64,000 nt of DNA from positions 1 to 64,000 of the forward strand of contig NZ_JXJO01000003.1 in the NCBI RefSeq assembly GCF_000826655.1, in the 5' to 3' direction. This document shows positions 8,473 through 17,561 of the stretch, one piece after another. How positions within the stretch are numbered: position 1 is the stretch's first letter; the number at the start of each line of letters is the position of its first letter. A model generated the notes under the pieces. That model was not told where the DNA came from. It was given only the letters and a program-made list of their open reading frames with translations, and ran no database searches. Source of the stretch: Psychroserpens damuponensis (GTDB lineage: Bacteria; Bacteroidota; Bacteroidia; Flavobacteriales; Flavobacteriaceae). A program made the position numbers and the translations under genes.

Positions 8473-9579
8473 TTAATGTACCAAAAGCTTAGTTTTAATT
8501 GCATTTGGCATAGCGTCTTTATGAATTAAAATAGAGATTGTTTTTAACTTAAAATAAGCTTCACTCATATAAATGTAACCATCTTTACGAACTCCTTTTT
8601 TGCCCCAAGAATTTTTTACTTTATAATATGTAGTGCCGTTTTGGTCTTTAAGCATACCTGTAATATGCATTAAATGATCGTCTGTAGTATTAAAGTTTTC
8701 AAACTCTTGTTGTCTATATTCTGGTGTAATGTCTTTTTCTTCAGATACTGTTATCAATGCATCTACAGTATCATTAGCAGGAATAATGGCAAGACCATGT
8801 TGTGATGAAAACGTCTTTTCACTTACATCACAATCTAACTCTATACTAAAACCATTTTGTAAAGCGTGATTTGTAACGGCAACTAAATCATCTAAAGTGA
8901 CATTGTAAAAATCACCATTTGAAAAGTTATCAGGAATATTTAAAACAAAATTTGAGTAGTACGGTTTATGAGTAAACGAAGTAATGCTTATATAATCTTT
9001 AGGATTAAGAGTCGTCATTTCTAAAAATGATTGAGGTGTATATGTTTTACCATCATATGTAAAGGTCTTAATATCTTTTCCTAAATAAAAGTCTAAGGTG
9101 TGCTCTACATCTTGTTTCCAATTAGAAGGGTAGGCTTTAGTATCATCTAAATATGTGGTTACTACTGTTTTTAAAGAATCTGCAAGTTTAGAGTGATTGT
9201 GTTTTATCTCATCATTTGATAAACCTGTATAGACATTATTTGGTACAAGACCATATTGTGACATACTATTAATCACATCATGACCTAGACCTCCTTGACT
9301 AAATTGTGCTTTACCTTGGCGCATGACGTAATTCCATGCTTTATCAACGTAGGTGTGCTTAACGGTATACATTTCAGATAAATCAATGTATTTTCCTGTA
9401 AGCCTAGTGATTTCACTTTCAAGAAAAGAAGATGTAGAAAAACTCCAACATGTACCAGTATTTCCTTGGCTTATAACATCTGTAGTCTCTAAATCAATAG
9501 TGGTTTCAAACTCATATGATTGAGAAAAGCTAAACAAACAAGTTAACGTAAAAAGGGAAAGTAAAAGATTATTTTTCAT
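8473..9579 (-). CDS. Secreted C1 family cysteine peptidase (bleomycin hydrolase/PepC-like)
   Basis: 368 residues with a Sec signal peptide (MKNNLLLSLFTLTCLFSFSQ). The active-site Cys lies in QGNTGTCWSFS, the His in DDHLMHITGM, and the Asn in VKNSWG, in the order expected for the papain fold of C1B peptidases. Bleomycin hydrolase/PepC enzymes are usually about 450 residues and cytosolic, so this is a shorter, exported form as seen in Bacteroidota. It probably trims peptides in the periplasm. It is divergent from menB. Confidence 0.88.
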   Translation of the reverse strand: MKNNLLLSLFTLTCLFSFSQSYEFETTIDLETTDVISQGNTGTCWSFSTSSFLESEITRLTGKYIDLSEMYTVKHTYVDKAWNYVMRQGKAQFSQGGLGHDVINSMSQYGLVPNNVYTGLSNDEIKHNHSKLADSLKTVVTTYLDDTKAYPSNWKQDVEHTLDFYLGKDIKTFTYDGKTYTPQSFLEMTTLNPKDYISITSFTHKPYYSNFVLNIPDNFSNGDFYNVTLDDLVAVTNHALQNGFSIELDCDVSEKTFSSQHGLAIIPANDTVDALITVSEEKDITPEYRQQEFENFNTTDDHLMHITGMLKDQNGTTYYKVKNSWGKKGVRKDGYIYMSEAYFKLKTISILIHKDAMPNAIKTKLLVH

Positions 9580-9609
9580 GGTAAATCAATTCGTTACTGT
9601 AAAATATTT

Positions 9610-9617
9610 TATTTTTG
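9610..9617 (+). promoter_or_regulatory. -7 promoter box for menB-menA
   Basis: TATTTTTG matches TAnnTTTG and lies 15 bp before the chosen menB ATG at 9633, which argues against the upstream TTG at 9615. Confidence 0.5.
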
Positions 9618-9632
9618 ACTAAAATAATAAAA

Positions 9633-10472
9633 ATGAATAAAGCAAATTGGGTTACTGCTAAAGAATATGAAGACATAACCTACAAAAAATGCGATGGTGT
9701 TGCTAGAATAGCATTTAACCGTCCAGATATTAGAAATGCGTTTAGACCAAAAACGACTAAAGAATTATACGATGCGTTTTACGATGCTGGAGAAGACGTA
9801 AATATTGGTGTTGTATTATTATCTGCCGAAGGTCCTTCAACAAAAGATGGCATCTGGAGTTTTTGCTCTGGAGGTGATCAAAAAGCAAGAGGACATCAAG
9901 GATATGTTGGTGAAGATGGCTACCATAGACTTAATATTTTAGAGGTACAACGTTTAATTCGTTTTATGCCAAAAGCTGTGATTGCAGTGGTGCCAGGTTG
10001 GGCAGTAGGAGGAGGACACAGTCTTCATGTGGTTTGTGATTTAACTTTAGCGAGTAAAGAACATGCTATTTTTAAACAAACAGATGCAGATGTTACGAGT
10101 TTTGATGGTGGTTATGGATCTGCGTATTTAGCTAAAATGGTTGGGCAAAAAAGAGCTCGTGAGATTTTTTTCCTCGGAAGAAATTACTCAGCTCAAGAAG
10201 CCTATGAGATGGGAATGGTCAATGCCGTAATTCCTCATGACGAATTAGAAGATACAGCTTTTCAATGGGCTCAAGAAATATTAGAAAAATCACCAACATC
10301 AATTAAAATGTTGAAATTCGCTATGAATTTAACAGATGATGGTATGGTTGGTCAACAAGTATTTGCAGGAGAAGCAACCCGTTTGGCATATATGACAGAT
10401 GAAGCAAAAGAAGGTCGTGATGCGTTTTTAGAAAAGCGTAAGCCCAACTTTGATAAAAAATGGATTCCTTAA
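9633..10472 (+). CDS. menB: 1,4-dihydroxy-2-naphthoyl-CoA synthase
   Basis: Crotonase-fold enzyme of 279 residues that closes the ring of O-succinylbenzoyl-CoA to DHNA-CoA. Visible motifs are AFNRPDIRNAFRP, the oxyanion region FCSGGDQKARG, the GGGHSLHVVCDLTLAS segment and the C-terminal MLKFAMN. The family-typical SFDGGYGS loop with its catalytic Asp is present. I chose the ATG at 9633 because 9615 is a TTG inside the promoter box. It is followed 15 bp later by menA. Confidence 0.95.
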   Translation: MNKANWVTAKEYEDITYKKCDGVARIAFNRPDIRNAFRPKTTKELYDAFYDAGEDVNIGVVLLSAEGPSTKDGIWSFCSGGDQKARGHQGYVGEDGYHRLNILEVQRLIRFMPKAVIAVVPGWAVGGGHSLHVVCDLTLASKEHAIFKQTDADVTSFDGGYGSAYLAKMVGQKRAREIFFLGRNYSAQEAYEMGMVNAVIPHDELEDTAFQWAQEILEKSPTSIKMLKFAMNLTDDGMVGQQVFAGEATRLAYMTDEAKEGRDAFLEKRKPNFDKKWIP

Positions 10473-10487
10473 ATATAAAGCTATTTG

Positions 10488-11393
10488 ATGTTTACAAAAA
10501 TAAAGCCATGGCTTTCTGCTTTTAGATTACGCACCTTGCCGCTTTCTGTATCTGGGATTATTGTTGGTTCTTGTTTTGCCTACTATAATGGGAAGTTTGA
10601 CTGTCTCATTATGATCATTGCTATTTTATTAACGATAGCATTGCAAATCCTTTCAAATCTTGCCAATGATTATGGAGACGGAATTAGAGGTACAGATAAC
10701 GACAATAGAATAGGACCAGAGCGTGCTATTCAAAGTGGAGCAATTACTCCCGAAGACATGTTTGATGGTATTAAAAAGAATATACTCATTGTTATTATTC
10801 TCACAGTAGGACTCGTATTCACATCATTTGGTAGTAAATATTTAATATATACTTTAGTGTTTTTCGTACTAGCAGGTTGCTCTGTTTATGCTGCAATAAA
10901 TTATACCGTAGGAAACTCTCCATACGGCTACAAAGGTTTAGGAGATGTGTTCGTTTTTACTTTCTTCGGAATAGTAAGCGTCGTAGGTAGTTATTTTTTG
11001 TACACAAAACAAATAGATCATCATGTTTGGTTACCAGCAATCTCTATTGGTTTGTTAAGTATGGGAGTTTTAAATCTCAACAATATGAGAGATATCGAGT
11101 CTGATAAATTATCAAATAAGGAAACTCTTGCTGTCAAATTAGGAAAAAGTAAAGCTAAGACTTATCATATCGTTCTTATTGTTTTAGCCATGGTAATAGC
11201 TATTTTGTTTTCAATTTTATACTATTCTAGTCCTTTCAATCTTTTGTTTTATATCGCTTTTGTTCCCTTAACGATTCATCTAAATAAAGTCGTAAAAGCA
11301 ACGAATCCAATAGATTATGATCCACAATTAAAAGTACTCTCGTTAACCACATTTTTGTTTTCCATACTCCTTGCTATAGGTTATATTTTATGA
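10488..11393 (+). CDS. menA: 1,4-dihydroxy-2-naphthoate polyprenyltransferase
   Basis: UbiA-family membrane prenyltransferase of 301 residues that attaches the polyprenyl tail to DHNA to give demethylmenaquinone. The two Asp-rich motifs are visible: NLANDYGDGIRGTDND and NNMRDIESDK. About eight or nine hydrophobic helices follow each other along the chain. A TTG directly precedes the chosen ATG. It is co-transcribed with menB. Confidence 0.95.
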   Translation: MFTKIKPWLSAFRLRTLPLSVSGIIVGSCFAYYNGKFDCLIMIIAILLTIALQILSNLANDYGDGIRGTDNDNRIGPERAIQSGAITPEDMFDGIKKNILIVIILTVGLVFTSFGSKYLIYTLVFFVLAGCSVYAAINYTVGNSPYGYKGLGDVFVFTFFGIVSVVGSYFLYTKQIDHHVWLPAISIGLLSMGVLNLNNMRDIESDKLSNKETLAVKLGKSKAKTYHIVLIVLAMVIAILFSILYYSSPFNLLFYIAFVPLTIHLNKVVKATNPIDYDPQLKVLSLTTFLFSILLAIGYIL

Positions 11394-11466
11394 TTTCTTT
11401 AACATAAATATTTGTTTATCAGGTTATTAATTTTTATATTTATACTGAAATTTTGTAGGTAGATAC

Positions 11467-11544
11467 ATTTTATTATTGTGTCAACAATAAAATTTGGGGC
11501 TTAAAAACTCAGACAATTTTTTAAAATCTGTCTGAGTTTTTTTT
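11467..11544 (+). terminator. Two successive hairpins, the second a strong terminator
   Basis: Hairpin 1 (11467-11493) pairs ATTTTATT with AATAAAAT. Hairpin 2 pairs AAAACTCAGACA (11504-11515) with TGTCTGAGTTTT (11529-11540) and is followed by T's. The pair sits 70-150 bp after menA and directly before the next gene. It could simply end the menBA message, or be a short RNA or attenuator in front of the 11577 gene. Confidence 0.75.
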
Positions 11545-11576
11545 GTATTTTTCAGTTCTATAATTAAACCCTTATT

Positions 11577-13070
11577 ATGAAAAGACTATTCCTTGTTTTA
11601 TTTACAATTTCAATGCTTACAGCTCAAGCGCAAAAAACCAGTAAACTTAATGTAACTGAGAGCGAACAATATAAAGATGATGTCAAAACGTTTTCTATAA
11701 AATCCATTCACACAACCACATCAAATTTAACAGGAATTGTTAGAGAAAGTAAGCGAGATATTTTGTTTGATATTTTTGATAACAACCTTAAAAAAACGTT
11801 TTCTAAAGTTGTAGATAGAGAAAAGAAAGAACGATTTGTTGGCGAGTTATTTTTTGGTGATGAAATTAAGTACTTTACAGTCTACTCTCCTAAAAAGAAA
11901 GAGCGTATTGTGTATTGTCATACCTTTAATATAGCAACAAAGTCTTATAATAAAAAAGAAATTTTTAGTGCTACAGTCGAAAAAAATCAAGGCTTATTTT
12001 CAGGACGTAATAAACGTCAAACCAGCTTCGCCTTGTCTCCAGATGGTCAATATTTTGCAATGGCTACAGATGATATAAAGAAAAACTTAAATAGTTACAC
12101 CATTCGTGTCTATAATGCTCAAACATTAGAGATGCAGTACAAACAATCTTATCGAGAAGATGCAGAGCGCTATTACCAACCTAATGATTTAACAGTATCT
12201 AATGAAGGAACAGTATACTCGTTAGGAAAATTATTTAAAAAAGGAAAACGACAAAAAAAAGGAGGTGAGGCTAATTATGAATTTGTACTTAATGAAATCT
12301 CAAAAGGATCAGTTAAAGACGTATTTATTGGCTTAGGTGAAGATGAACACATCCAATCACTAACCATTACAGATATTGATAATGAACTACATTTAATAGG
12401 ATTCTATTCCGAAAAAAATGTAGGTCGAATCAAAGGAGGTTGTAACTTTATGATTGATACTAATAACCTTTCAGTAAAAAATAAAAAGCTATTAGCATTA
12501 CCTCAAGAAGTATACGATGATTTGTACGGATACCGTAAAGCAAAACGTAAAAACGATAAAGAACTATCTAATTTTTATATAGATTACGTCTTAACAGATG
12601 GTCAAGGTACCACGTACATGCTTGCCGAAGAATTTTACGTTACAAGCCATTATGTATCTACAGGAACAACAGGTGGTTATTGGACATACACGTATCACTA
12701 TGATGATGTATTAATTATTAAATTTAATGCCGAAGGTAATCTAGATTGGGGACGAAGTATTTTCAAACGTTCAACAGCACCTTCTTACAATGCATTTATG
12801 AAAAATGGAGAATTGCATGTCATTTTAAATTCTGGTAAAAACCTAAAAGAGAAAAAAGATGGTCGTACAAAAGCCTCTACAGGTTGGTTTGAGTCCTCTT
12901 CATTGTACGATTTTGTATATAGTGCTTCTGGCGAAGTAAGTTATGACAAAATCCAAGATAATAAAGGCAATACCTTCTATACACCATTCTATGGCACATT
13001 TGAAAATGAGAAATTTATCATGATGAGTAATAGAAGGAGTAAAAAGAAACAATTTATGACATTAGAATAA
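11577..13070 (+). CDS. Secreted protein of unknown function, beta-propeller-like
   Basis: 497 residues with a Sec signal peptide (MKRLFLVLFTISMLTAQAQ). The rest alternates short beta-strands with segments such as ALSPDGQYFAMATDD, TVSNEGTVYSLGKLF and VLTDGQGTTYMLAEEF, which look like blades of a beta-propeller (WD40/TolB-like). I recognise no named family and see no T9SS domain or lipobox, so it is probably periplasmic. It is flanked by a terminator upstream and lies 28 bp before the UPF0173 hydrolase gene. Confidence 0.7.
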   Translation: MKRLFLVLFTISMLTAQAQKTSKLNVTESEQYKDDVKTFSIKSIHTTTSNLTGIVRESKRDILFDIFDNNLKKTFSKVVDREKKERFVGELFFGDEIKYFTVYSPKKKERIVYCHTFNIATKSYNKKEIFSATVEKNQGLFSGRNKRQTSFALSPDGQYFAMATDDIKKNLNSYTIRVYNAQTLEMQYKQSYREDAERYYQPNDLTVSNEGTVYSLGKLFKKGKRQKKGGEANYEFVLNEISKGSVKDVFIGLGEDEHIQSLTITDIDNELHLIGFYSEKNVGRIKGGCNFMIDTNNLSVKNKKLLALPQEVYDDLYGYRKAKRKNDKELSNFYIDYVLTDGQGTTYMLAEEFYVTSHYVSTGTTGGYWTYTYHYDDVLIIKFNAEGNLDWGRSIFKRSTAPSYNAFMKNGELHVILNSGKNLKEKKDGRTKASTGWFESSSLYDFVYSASGEVSYDKIQDNKGNTFYTPFYGTFENEKFIMMSNRRSKKKQFMTLE

Positions 13071-13098
13071 TCTCCATAACAAATTAATACGCACGAGT

Positions 13099-13776
13099 AT
13101 GCAAATTACATTTTACGGTCACGCAAGTTTAGGCATCAAAATTGAAGATGTTCATATTCTCGTAGATCCATTTATTTCTGGAAATCCAAAAGCAGCGCAC
13201 ATTGATATAGAATCACTTAAAGCCGACTATATTTTGGTTACGCACGCACATCAAGATCATATTTTAGATGTTGAAGCCATTGCAAAACGTACAGGAGCTG
13301 TTGTAGTTTCTAATTTTGAAATTGCGACACACTATGATAAATTAGGTATAGAAAATCACCCAATGAATCATGGCGGACAATGGGATTTTGAATTCGGAAA
13401 CGTAAAATACGTCAATGCCATACACACCTCATCTTTTCCAGATGGTAGTTATGGTGGGCAACCAGGAGGTTTTATTATAGAAGGTGAGCATAAAAACATT
13501 TACATCGCAGGAGATACAGCCTTAACAATGGATATGAAACTTATCCCATTATTCACCAAACTCGATTTAGCCATTCTGCCGATAGGTGATAATTTCACGA
13601 TGGGAATTGACGAAGCTATTCTAGCCAGTGATTTTGTAGGCTGTGACAAAGTGTTGGGTTACCATTTTGACACCTTTGGTTATATAGAAATTGATCACGA
13701 AGTTGCCAAACGTAAATTCTTTGACAAAGATAAAGACCTCATGTTATTAGATATTGGTGAAAGTATTGAGTTGTAG
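13099..13776 (+). CDS. UPF0173 metal-dependent hydrolase (metallo-beta-lactamase fold)
   Basis: 225 residues, the normal family length. The metal motif THAHQDH (HxHxDH), an upstream VDPFISGNP, the later H in AIHTSSFPDGSYGGQPGG, the Asp in YIAGDTALT, and the C-terminal YHFDTF are all in place for a binuclear zinc centre. The substrate is not known for the family. It is cytoplasmic and shares strand with the preceding secreted protein gene. Confidence 0.88.
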   Translation: MQITFYGHASLGIKIEDVHILVDPFISGNPKAAHIDIESLKADYILVTHAHQDHILDVEAIAKRTGAVVVSNFEIATHYDKLGIENHPMNHGGQWDFEFGNVKYVNAIHTSSFPDGSYGGQPGGFIIEGEHKNIYIAGDTALTMDMKLIPLFTKLDLAILPIGDNFTMGIDEAILASDFVGCDKVLGYHFDTFGYIEIDHEVAKRKFFDKDKDLMLLDIGESIEL

Positions 13777-13860
13777 TTTTTTTGATTACCACGGAAATAT
13801 CCACTCTTACCAAACTGTTGCTATTCAAAATAGAATGTAGCTTATCACCTAATTGATTTA

Positions 13861-13886
13861 AAGCGCTCGTCCTTAACGAGCGTTTT
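13861..13886. terminator. Terminator hairpin between convergent genes
   Basis: Stem CGCTCGT/ACGAGCG with a 5-nt loop, flanked by A's on the left and T's on the right. It serves the UPF0173 gene and perhaps the convergent SDR gene. Confidence 0.7.
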
Positions 13887-13896
13887 GAATTAAATG

Positions 13897-14688
13897 TCAC
13901 CTAACTTTACTGCGCATCACCAATTTATGAATCAATCTAGGTGACAATCGTTTTACAAGCACGCCAAAGCGTTCAAACTTGCCAATATAGGCTTCAAATT
14001 TTTCTTTTTGTATGGCTGTAATCATTTTTTTAACAAAAACATCCACATCCAATCCGTTTTCTGTCATATCATCTTGATGCGTTTGTTTGCTGCCATCACC
14101 AGTTAAAGCATTTCTTGCGACATTGGTATTTACAAAACCAGGACAAATTAAAGTCACTTTTATGTTATCTTTATCATGTTCTAAACGCATGGCATCAAAA
14201 AAGCCATGTAAGGCATGTTTTGCACCACAATAGGCAGAGCGATAATGCGAACTAAATTTTCCCATTAAACTAGATACCACCACATAATGACCAGATTGTT
14301 GCGCAATAAAATGAGGTAATACAGCTTTAGATAAAGCAACGGTTCCTAAATAATCAACTTCCATGAGTTTTCGATCTACAGCAATCGTAGTGTCTATAAT
14401 TGGAGAACGCTGACTAATACCACCATTATTAACCAAAACATCAATACGACCAAATGCCGAAATAGCGTGCTCTGCAATTGGTGTCATAGTATCAGTTTCT
14501 GCCAAATCTAAAGGCAATACCATAACCTTTTCAGGCTGTTTACAAAGTGATTTCACCTGTTCTAATACTTCAGTTCTTCTGGCAGACAAGATTAATTTAC
14601 AGTCATATTGTGATAAGGCGATGGCTAAGCTTTTTCCAATTCCGCTAGAAGCTCCAGTAATCCAAACCACTTTGTTTTTAAATGTCAT
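13897..14688 (-). CDS. SDR family NAD(P)-dependent oxidoreductase
   Basis: Short-chain dehydrogenase of 263 residues. The cofactor motif TGASSGIG is at the N-terminus, then the NNGG motif, the catalytic Ser in VVVSSLMGK and YCGAKHA (YxxxK). The C-terminal part resembles the DHRS7-type branch acting on lipid or steroid-like alcohols, but the substrate is unknown. It lies 82 bp downstream of the fatty-acid hydroxylase gene on the same strand, with the heptamer array in the gap, so both may act on lipids. Confidence 0.88.
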   Translation of the reverse strand: MTFKNKVVWITGASSGIGKSLAIALSQYDCKLILSARRTEVLEQVKSLCKQPEKVMVLPLDLAETDTMTPIAEHAISAFGRIDVLVNNGGISQRSPIIDTTIAVDRKLMEVDYLGTVALSKAVLPHFIAQQSGHYVVVSSLMGKFSSHYRSAYCGAKHALHGFFDAMRLEHDKDNIKVTLICPGFVNTNVARNALTGDGSKQTHQDDMTENGLDVDVFVKKMITAIQKEKFEAYIGKFERFGVLVKRLSPRLIHKLVMRSKVR

Positions 14689-14706
14689 ATCCTATTTTTT
14701 TAACTT

Positions 14707-14769
14707 ACCAAACACCAAACACCAAACACCAAACACCAAACACCAAACACCAAACACCAAACACCAAAC
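14707..14769. repeat. Nine-copy heptanucleotide tandem array (ACCAAAC)n
   Basis: Nine perfect 7-bp units with no interruptions (GTTTGGT on the minus strand), plus a 2-base remainder. It begins one base after the stop codon of the hydroxylase gene and ends 18 bp before the SDR start codon, so copy number sets the distance between two same-strand genes. On the minus strand every unit contains TTTG, the Bacteroidota -33 word. Confidence 0.95.
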
Positions 14770-14770
14770 A

Positions 14771-15673
14771 CTATTTCCTATCCACAGATTCTATCCACTC
14801 ACGCCTCAAATCATCCGAGGATTGTCCTGTACCATCATGTCGCCAACCAGGAGGTTTAAATAGATAAAGGATTCTTGATTTTAACGATTTCCGACCAAAA
14901 AAAGCATCTTTACATAAGTGATACCATTCTTTAAAAGCAATCGTTATTGGATTATAGCTATTAATGTTTGTCACCAAGCCATACACCACTTTTTCTTCTT
15001 TTAATTCAGCTTGAAACGTACCAAATAAGCGATCCCAAATAATTAAAATTCCTGCGTGATTTCTGTCTAGATATAAAGGATTACTTCCATGATGAACACG
15101 ATGGTGAGAAGGCGTGTTAAAAACGGCTTCAAACCAGTTTGGGAGTTTGTCAATGGTTTCAGTATGAATCCAAAATTGATACAATAAACTAATAGACATT
15201 TGTAATAAAATCATACCAGGATGAAAACCTAAAAGTGGTAACCATAACCAAAACACGAAAGAGTAAAATCCGCCAGACCAGGTTTGGCGTAATGCAGTAC
15301 TTAAATTGTAATGTTGGGACGAGTGATGTACCACATGAGAAGCCCAAAATAAACGACATTCATGTGAAATGCGATGAAACCAATAATAAGCAAAATCATC
15401 GGCAAAAAATATTAAAATAAAACTCCACCAAGTAACAGGTATAGTGAATACTCTAAAGTGTTCATAAATGTAAAAAAAGGCCAATAATACTATGGCTTTG
15501 CTAAAAAAACCAAGAATTACATTGCCTAATCCCATAGCAATTGAGGAAAAGGCGTCTTTAGATTCATAGGTTTTAGCACCTTGTTTGATGGTTACATACA
15601 ATTCTAATGCCATGGCAATTACAAAAAACGGAATGGCAAATAAAATAATATTAGGAAAATTTGGGTCTTGCAT
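14771..15673 (-). CDS. Sterol desaturase/fatty acid hydroxylase family membrane protein
   Basis: Integral membrane di-iron enzyme of 300 residues. The His clusters HRISH, HHSSQHYN and HHRVHH match the three-motif family pattern (HxxxH, HxxHH-like, HxxHH), between four or so hydrophobic helices. It oxidises a lipid C-H bond by family knowledge; which lipid is unknown. The stop codon abuts the heptamer array, and the SDR gene follows on the same strand. Confidence 0.9.
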   Translation of the reverse strand: MQDPNFPNIILFAIPFFVIAMALELYVTIKQGAKTYESKDAFSSIAMGLGNVILGFFSKAIVLLAFFYIYEHFRVFTIPVTWWSFILIFFADDFAYYWFHRISHECRLFWASHVVHHSSQHYNLSTALRQTWSGGFYSFVFWLWLPLLGFHPGMILLQMSISLLYQFWIHTETIDKLPNWFEAVFNTPSHHRVHHGSNPLYLDRNHAGILIIWDRLFGTFQAELKEEKVVYGLVTNINSYNPITIAFKEWYHLCKDAFFGRKSLKSRILYLFKPPGWRHDGTGQSSDDLRREWIESVDRK

Positions 15674-15784
15674 GTGAATTGATACTTTTAGCTAAAGTAC
15701 AAAATTGTTAAACATCTGTTATTTGATGCTTTCAATTTTTAAAGTTAATTTATGCACATTATTTTTACAAAAAAACCACTAACT

Positions 15785-16474
15785 ATGAAATTAAAGCTTA
15801 CACTGCTCATTCTTTTATGTATCTCAATTAAATCTTTTGCTCAAGTAGAATCTGGTAAAACAGGTGCATGGTATATGTATTTTTATGATACACAATTTAA
15901 AGACAGTAAATTTGGTATGCAAGGAGATATTCAATACCGAAATTGGAATCTTGGAGGCGATTTAGAGCAATTATTATTACGCTCTGGATTAACCTATAGA
16001 CCAGAAGGCGTCAATGCAAAATTTACCTTAGGTTATGCACATATTACGTCTGGAGCATTTGGAGATAGTGATGATACATCAACCGAAAGCCGAATTTATC
16101 AAGAAGCATTAATTCCACAAAAATTAGGAAATCGTGTGTACTTAACACATCGTTTTAGATACGAGCAGCGTTTTGTAGAAGATCAAGATTTTAGAACGCG
16201 TTACCGTTACAACCTATTTATGAATGTACCTTTTAATAAAAGTGCTCTAGAAAAAGGAGCCATTTATGCTGCATTATACAATGAGCTTTTTGTAAACGGA
16301 CAACGCGATATTGGTGATAATAGAGACGTAGAATTTTTTGATCGCAATAGAACCTATTTAGGTGTGGGTTACATCTTAAAAAAAGGAATGAAATTTCAAT
16401 TAGGTTGGATGAACCAAAAAACAAATAGTGTTGGTAAAGCACAATTACAATTGAGTTTTCATCATAATTTCTAA
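15785..16474 (+). CDS. DUF2490 domain outer-membrane-like protein
   Basis: 229 residues from the ATG at 15785, which gives a clean signal peptide (MKLKLTLLILLCISIKSFAQ); the longer start at 15752 would bury it. The rest is amphipathic beta-strand with aromatic girdles (GAWYMYFYD, GDIQYRNW, YLTHRFRYEQRF, FQLGWMNQ) and ends with Phe, as in small outer-membrane barrels. I recognise it as DUF2490. The function is unknown. menC begins 29 bp downstream. Confidence 0.8.
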   Translation: MKLKLTLLILLCISIKSFAQVESGKTGAWYMYFYDTQFKDSKFGMQGDIQYRNWNLGGDLEQLLLRSGLTYRPEGVNAKFTLGYAHITSGAFGDSDDTSTESRIYQEALIPQKLGNRVYLTHRFRYEQRFVEDQDFRTRYRYNLFMNVPFNKSALEKGAIYAALYNELFVNGQRDIGDNRDVEFFDRNRTYLGVGYILKKGMKFQLGWMNQKTNSVGKAQLQLSFHHNF

Positions 16475-16503
16475 ATTTAGCATATCTAATTATTGGTCGC
16501 ACA

Positions 16504-17556
16504 ATGATACAAGCATCATTTAAACATTACAAACTCCAGTTTAAAAACCCAAGCGGAACTTCTCGAGGCATACTAAAAATCAAAGACACTTGGTTTATCA
16601 TTTTAACAAAAGATGGCAAAACTGGTATTGGAGAATGTGGCATGTTCAAAGGCCTTAGCGTTGATGATACACCAAATTATGAGCAAAAACTACAATGGGC
16701 TTGTGACAATATCAACTTAGGTTTAGAAAAACTTCTTGTTGAGCTTATCCATTTTCCGAGCATTCAAATAGGCTTAGAGATGGCGTTTAAATCTCTACAA
16801 AGTGAGAATGGTTTTCATTTGTTTCCGTCGAGTTTTACTCTAAACCGAGCGCCAATTTCAATAAACGGATTGATTTGGATGGGAGACAAAGCCTTCATGA
16901 AACAGCAAATCAAAACTAAATTAGATGCTGGTTTCACGTGTATAAAATTAAAAATTGGTGCTATAGATTTTTCTTCGGAAATGGAACTTCTTAAATCTAT
17001 TCGTCAAGAATTTTCAGCAAAAGATATAGAACTTCGCGTTGATGCTAATGGTGCATTTGCTCCTAATGAAGCATTAGAAAAACTAAAACACTTGTCTGCA
17101 TTTGATTTACATTCTATAGAGCAACCTATAAAACAAGGACAATGGGAAGCTATGGCCAGATTATGTGAAAGTACGCCTTTGCCTATTGCTTTAGACGAAG
17201 AGTTGATTGGTATCGTTTCCGAAGAAAAAAAGAAAGAACTTTTGTCGGTTATTAATCCGCAATACATCATTTTAAAACCAACTTTGGTAGGCGGATTTAA
17301 AGGTAGCGAATCATGGATTGCCTTAGCAGAAAATGCAAATATCAAATGGTGGATTACAAGCGCACTAGAAAGTAATATTGGACTAAATGCCATTGCACAA
17401 TGGACATTTACACGACATAATAAAATGCCACAAGGTCTAGGCACAGGAAGTTTGTTTTCTAATAATTTTGATTCGCCATTAATTGTAAAAAATGGTACAT
17501 TGCAATACGAAAATAATCGAGATTGGAACACCTCACTTCTCGATATTAAACTCTAA
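16504..17556 (+). CDS. menC: o-Succinylbenzoate synthase
   Basis: Enolase-superfamily enzyme of 350 residues that dehydrates SHCHC to o-succinylbenzoate. The catalytic Lys pair is visible in CIKLKIG and in IILKPTLVGGF. Metal ligands lie in RVDANGAF, HSIEQP and ALDEELIG. It precedes the CPBP protease gene by 5 bp and is in the same run as menE. Two TTCCGAAG octamers (16973 and 17217) lie inside. Confidence 0.93.
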   Translation: MIQASFKHYKLQFKNPSGTSRGILKIKDTWFIILTKDGKTGIGECGMFKGLSVDDTPNYEQKLQWACDNINLGLEKLLVELIHFPSIQIGLEMAFKSLQSENGFHLFPSSFTLNRAPISINGLIWMGDKAFMKQQIKTKLDAGFTCIKLKIGAIDFSSEMELLKSIRQEFSAKDIELRVDANGAFAPNEALEKLKHLSAFDLHSIEQPIKQGQWEAMARLCESTPLPIALDEELIGIVSEEKKKELLSVINPQYIILKPTLVGGFKGSESWIALAENANIKWWITSALESNIGLNAIAQWTFTRHNKMPQGLGTGSLFSNNFDSPLIVKNGTLQYENNRDWNTSLLDIKL

Positions 17557-17561
17557 TAAAA

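Noticed and set aside
14707-14769. Possible CRISPR array
   Set aside because: The units are 7 bp with no spacers, and there are no cas genes.
14621-14867. Plus-strand ORFs reading the heptamer as a TPNTKHQ peptide repeat
   Set aside because: The peptide repeat is only the heptamer read in frame (21 bases per 7 residues); both ORFs lie over the ends of two well-supported minus-strand genes.
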